Part shown: positions 59,728 through 64,000 of the stretch, one piece after another | Layout: every line of letters begins with the position of its first letter | How positions within the stretch are numbered: position 1 is the first letter of the stretch | Source of the DNA: Sclerodactyla briareus | Taxonomy: Eukaryota; Echinodermata; Holothuroidea; Dendrochirotida; Sclerodactylidae | DNA length: 64,000 nt | Direction: 5' to 3' | Assembly (NCBI GenBank): GCA_026419785.1 | Contig: JAODTK010005862.1 | Span: forward strand, 1 to 64,000 | Notes under the pieces: model-generated | What the model was told of the DNA's origin: nothing | The model's database searches: none | Seen by the model: the letters and a program-made list of their open reading frames with translations, nothing else | Position numbers and translations under genes: made by a program

Positions 59728-59770
59728 ATCATTAATGATTCATTATCAGCTAGTTATATCATTATCGTTG

Positions 59771-60279
59771 TTCACAGCCCGTGTTAATCTCGGCCACAGG
59801 ATGCCGGCTGTAATTGAATCACTGCACTCGGCTAGACCTGACCCAATTGAGCCATGCTTATACTTAATGTGTATGCAGCTCACGCCGCCCACTTTGCTCT
59901 ATTTCTCGAGGGAACTGTGCCGGACCCTCCAAAGTCTACATGTACCGTGCCGCGTCCGCCGATGCAAATATTAAAAGATCGACCTAAAAGTGGGATGAGG
60001 CTGGTCAGAAGTACTTACAACAAAGCTCTGTGTAAGTCGTGAGTCGTGTGTTTGAAAGGGAGTCACGTATGTGACTAGCCTATATATGTTAACTATAAAG
60101 ACATTATTTGAACGAATGTGTTAGTGATGATGTGAAATCATTATTAGTTTAGCTGTTCAAATGTTGTAGGTATGGCGTTTTAGTGTTATGTTTCGTACTA
60201 CTTTAGATTTCTTGTATGAATGGCTCGGCCCTATAAACCTTGTTGAATTGGATGTTTTCTTAACTGCCTTATAAGAAAA
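59771..60279. other. unassigned sequence
   Basis: Nothing is recognised. Confidence 0.35.
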
Positions 60280-62310
60280 ACTGTTAACAATAACAGCAGG
60301 GTGATAGTAAAAAAAAAAAAAAAAAAAAAGTCGGGGTCAGTGTAATTGCTTCACTGGAATGCCATGGACCTTCTGTTCAGGAGTACACAAGCAACGAACG
60401 GGGTGCACCTATCGGCATAAAAAATGCCCGTTACCTAAACACACTTACCAAATATGAGAATTCAGGGTATGCAAAATTAGGGCGGCAGTAGAGTGTAATT
60501 TATAGCCTCTTTATACCGTATTATCGTCTTGAGCAATTGTGTGATTGATGCCATTTGTTCAGGAAGGAAACAGGCCATATGACACATGATTGCAGTAACA
60601 AATTTCCAAATATTTTGATTCTTTTCTCCGCGTTATATCTATCTCTTATTCCTGTTATACCACCTCAGCTTGTCGAGGGGCCCTCTTACAGATTATCCAG
60701 TGGTGAGCAGTACATACAAATTGCAAACAAATTCGACAGGGTCCCTAAATTCGGACAGGTTTGTTCTCTCGATCCCTCTCGCGAGTGAATTAAGTTGTGG
60801 TTCATCTCATTATATGAAGGGAATATGAATAGCCTGCCAATCTGCCGGCAATTAATGGACACCTATATGGATATCACAGGTACCGTGTTACCCGTACCAG
60901 TGTTGATTGAATATTGAGAAATGGGTACTTCATCACAATACCTTCCAATGTTCTTCTTAATTCTCCCAACTTCCCTAAACCATGTAACACCACCACATGA
61001 CTTGTTTTCATGATGTCGTAAACTGTTACCGTAAATGTACTGGACGATACAACCCGTCTCCGGACAATCGTAGTATCCCCTCTTTAGCAACGGCTTATAG
61101 GGAAACTCCCCAGACCCATTACTCTCCATAAGCAGGTCTTGTTATTCTGGTTTAAGCTAGGTAACCGGCGGGCAACGAATAGTATTCTTTCTTCCCGCCA
61201 CGCCTGCCCTGTTGTCACAGTCGACTTTCGTTCGCCTCACACGTATGTTACTGCATGATATAGTCGACAGTGTTCTCTGGAATCCGGAGAAATCAGAATT
61301 GCACAGTATACACAGAGCGCTACAAAAATATCACAATTAGCACATTAACTTCATACTCTCAGCGATCTTAGCTTTAACGAGGACGTCGCACTGTTCAATT
61401 AGTCTTTATAAGTGTTATAAACTTGCGGTCAATAGCAGCTAACAACTAGTTATCAGCAACTGGCCAAAGCTCCGAACTTTATTCACGAGGACGTTCTTTT
61501 TTGATTAACACACTCTGCACCATATACCCCACAGCACTATTAACTAGCATGGCAGACTTGCTTGGTGACGCAAATACATGAACTGTTCGCGTATGATGTC
61601 AACAGCCTAACGACGTTGTGTTTCAGATTGTTATTATGAGGAACTAAACACGAGTAGCCATCCCTGAATTTGCAGATCACATCCCAATCCAGGGATGATA
61701 CAAGGATTTTTTTTTTTTAAGGGAGGGGTCCAAACCCGATAGAGTCTCAACTGAGCGCCACCATCGGTCAGCGCGTAGCGTTAGAAGTTTTTTTTTTTTT
61801 TTTTTTGTTTTGCCTCCAGGTAGCAGAACACGGCACTTCCCGAGCTTTGTGATGCTGTGTTTTCAATAATCTACACATTGAGATAATATGGTCCCAGAAA
61901 TTCCAAACGGAGTTCTCTCGAAAATGGTTGCCTACTTCTTCCGGAACCATGTTCCCAGATAACCATCGTCCGGCTCCTAGTAGTGTCAAAAGGTAAATCT
62001 TCAAAATGCTTGTATTAATGATTTAAGAACTTGGCTTTCGCTTCCCCATGACGTTATAAATGATACGTTGTTTCCTGTAATAATTTGCCAGTTGCACCAT
62101 CAGATTCTACACTTTGCACTATTGAGTTGTTGATATACCTATACTTTTAATTATCCAGGTACCATTCAGCTGGGACCCGCGAAGTGGACCTGGTATGGGT
62201 GCAGCATTGACCCGACTTGTGGGTCTCGCTAGTTGCACCAATGACCTGGGTGATGTATGTAGATTGTATTTATAATGCGCACCAATATCTACGGACGTAA
62301 TTGAAGGCGC
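60280..62310. repeat. segmental duplication block D
   Basis: Second copy of block C without the LINE. It preserves the empty insertion site at 61883-61893. Poly(A) (60309-60329) and poly(T) (61788-61806) runs are longer than at the same places in C. A partial GCGCCACC-type repeat (61700-61850) is shared with C, so that repeat predates the duplication. Confidence 0.8.
60790..61130 (-). pseudogene. conserved minus-strand frame of unknown family, copy in D
   Basis: The open frame at 60863-61129 reads MESNGSGEFPYKPLLKRG, CIVQYIYGNS and ISQYSINTG, and aligns with the C copy (43290-43850). It is unrecognised and the only frame of the pair that is open throughout. A small exon of a duplicated gene or a repeat-derived frame are both possible. 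Confidence 0.3.
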
Positions 62311-62379
62311 TACAATAGAAACGCAATACCAATGTGGAAAAAGAGGCAATCATCAGTCCTCAAAAGCAACACTGAGTAG

Positions 62380-64000
62380 ATGTGACTTTGATTTGATTTA
62401 AACGTACTGTAAGTTGCAGTAGTTCTAATTTGCTCGGGCATACTGTTCCTGGGGCATAGTACTGGAATGCCCTAACTTTGAAGCCTTTCTTACTTCCAAA
62501 GAGAAAGCATCCTCATGAGGTACTTCTCACAAGATCTTGAGGGACTTGCGGAATATACCATGATACCAAGTCCGACAGGTGTCCGGGGCGAATCCATATG
62601 ACCATTTGAAATTTATGATCATCACTTTATAATCAATACGTTGGCGAATGGACAGTCAGTGTAAATTATACATTATAAGTACTCATATAGTACAGTACAT
62701 ATACGGTACCGTACGGGAGTACTATGACCAAATTTCCTTGATCTGGCAACACTCGGGCTGCAGCATTTTGCACTTTCTGCAATTTGGATAATTAACTTAT
62801 CAGGTAATCCTGCTCACAAGGAATTTCACGAGTCAAGACGGGGAGTGATAAAAGCATGAACAAGTTTTTCAGCATTTTCAGTGTTAGAAACTGCCTGATC
62901 CGACTAATGCTTCTAAGAAATAATATGCAGTCTTACAGGTGATTGCAACATGTTTCTTCATTGAAAGTTGAGAATCAAATGTAACACCAAGATTCCGGGT
63001 AGAGTTTACTCCTGTCCACCTGAAAACACCAACTTGGACATGATCAAATGATTAAATGATATTATCTTTCTGCGAGCTAAAAATCATGAATTCAGTCTTC
63101 GAATCGTTCAGTGGTAGAAAACTTGCTTCATGACATTCATCTCGAGGAAAAGAAATGTAGCCTATAGCTTACTATCAGCAGCATAGAGATGATATTGAAC
63201 TCCATGGCGCGAGATCAGTTCTCCGAGTGGACGCATATAAATGGAGAAAAGGTAAGGAACCTAGAACGGATCCCTGTGAGTCGCCGTCTTGGCATTTCAC
63301 TCAGTCTGAATGCATGATTCAGATAATTTAACAGTCTGAGTACGATTTGATAATAGATTCCTCCAAATGGGAGCAAGTTCCTCTATACATAACATTTCCG
63401 AACTTTCAAGCAGTACTGATAATTGACAGTGCAAAGGCAGCTGAGAATGGGGGGGAAAAAATAGTGCCTTGAAGTTAGTTTTTGGTTACTATTTAGTAAT
63501 GTCAATTGAACAAAGAATATCATGTGCCAACTTAAAAGTTCCGTTTCAGTACTTCTGTTCCAGTTTTTCTGTATGCCGATTGGAAAGGGTAAAGAAGAGA
63601 ATGATGTAACTGGTGTTCCTCTGACGAGTTGCTACAATACGTTCCAGAGTTTTGCGAAAGAAAAGAAGAGATTGGAAATGTGAATGACGATAGTTTTTCA
63701 TGTTCTCCAAAATAGTCGAGATTTTGCTTTTTTCGACATGGTCCGATTATTACTGCTCCCATCACAGAACGACCTTTCACAGTCTCTTATGTATAAAAAA
63801 ATGTCAGTGATTTGACGGATAGAGAATTTTCATCCTCCTCCTTTGGAACTTTAGTAAAAATCATCCCGAGAACAAGTGGCTGAAGAAGCCTCTGTATCAC
63901 ATGAAAATTTCAAGTCCCTCGCAGGCATGTCTGATTTCTGAGTTTGGTACCACATTTATGGTGGCAGAAGTGTCCCATACTAATGATACCTGTTTGTTGT
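62380..64000 (-). mobile_element. CR1/L2-type LINE reverse transcriptase, runs off right edge
   Basis: Minus-strand non-LTR retrotransposon. From the right edge inward it reads LERIVATRQ (63630), then the PFQSAYRKTGTEVLK region (63550-63590), HDILCSID, GDSQGSVLGSLPF (family form PQGSVLGPLLF, about 63270), GVQYHLYAADSKLY at 63160-63205 (family YADD changed to YAAD), LNDSKTEFMIFS, STRNLGVTFDSQLSMKKHV (63000), and LQKVQNAAARVL (62770). An L2-like terminal region ends near 62400. The change at the second catalytic position and frame changes mean it is inactive. The 5' part lies beyond the window. Confidence 0.87.

Noticed and set aside
1-64000. Endogenous retrovirus, LTR element, Polinton or toxin gene
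   Set aside because: I saw no paired long terminal repeats, capsid, envelope, protease or integrase signatures. All reverse transcriptase signals belong to Penelope-like or non-LTR types.

Overview
This is non-coding-rich animal nuclear DNA. No long open frame survives anywhere. Coding signal occurs only as short, intron-flanked or decayed pieces. Almost everything recognisable is repeat-derived: a Penelope-like element, three LINE fragments of different types, tRNA-derived SINEs, minisatellites and a long inverted repeat. The dispersed TGACCT-rich repeat, the many tRNA-SINEs and the exon-intron alpha-1,3-fucosyltransferase copies suggest a marine invertebrate. An echinoderm or other invertebrate deuterostome is possible, but that is inference and I cannot name a species. 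Duplicate copies differ by many small indels. These could be true decay, or residual errors of an uncorrected long-read assembly.

The one host gene family I recognise is GT10 alpha-1,3-fucosyltransferase, on the minus strand. It appears twice, as the 3' catalytic exon at 6550-7281 (copy A) and 50900-51612 (copy B). Both copies lie in duplicated blocks: A about 1490-13140 and B about 47505-54690. A second pair of duplicated blocks, C (42855-47200) and D (60280-62310), flanks B. The order is A ... C-B ... D, which fits a tandemly duplicated fucosyltransferase locus with a C+B unit. A possible upstream exon lies at about 12110-12400 in A and 53800-54010 in B.

Region by region: 1-1490 has no gene and one dispersed repeat. 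1490-13140 is block A, carrying a Penelope-like element (2575-6045), the fucosyltransferase exon, an intron with TGACCT repeats, and a Jockey-like LINE absent from B. 13-24 kb is mostly unassigned, with an 80-bp palindromic minisatellite (15183-16245) and copies of a GCGCCACC-containing repeat. 24135-27958 is a long inverted-repeat element. 28-42 kb is unassigned sequence with SINEs, short tandem duplications and a second array of the palindromic motif (40790-41215). 42855-54690 holds blocks C and B, with a LINE inserted in C that is missing from D. 54.7-60.3 kb holds direct repeats, a 2.3-kb ATTATCGG minisatellite and a SINE inside it. 60280-62310 is block D. 62380-64000 is a CR1/L2-type LINE running off the right edge.

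The duplicated blocks act as natural insertion-state controls: comparing A with B and C with D dates two LINE insertions after the duplication, or reveals their exact loss. No retrovirus, LTR element, Polinton or toxin gene was recognised.
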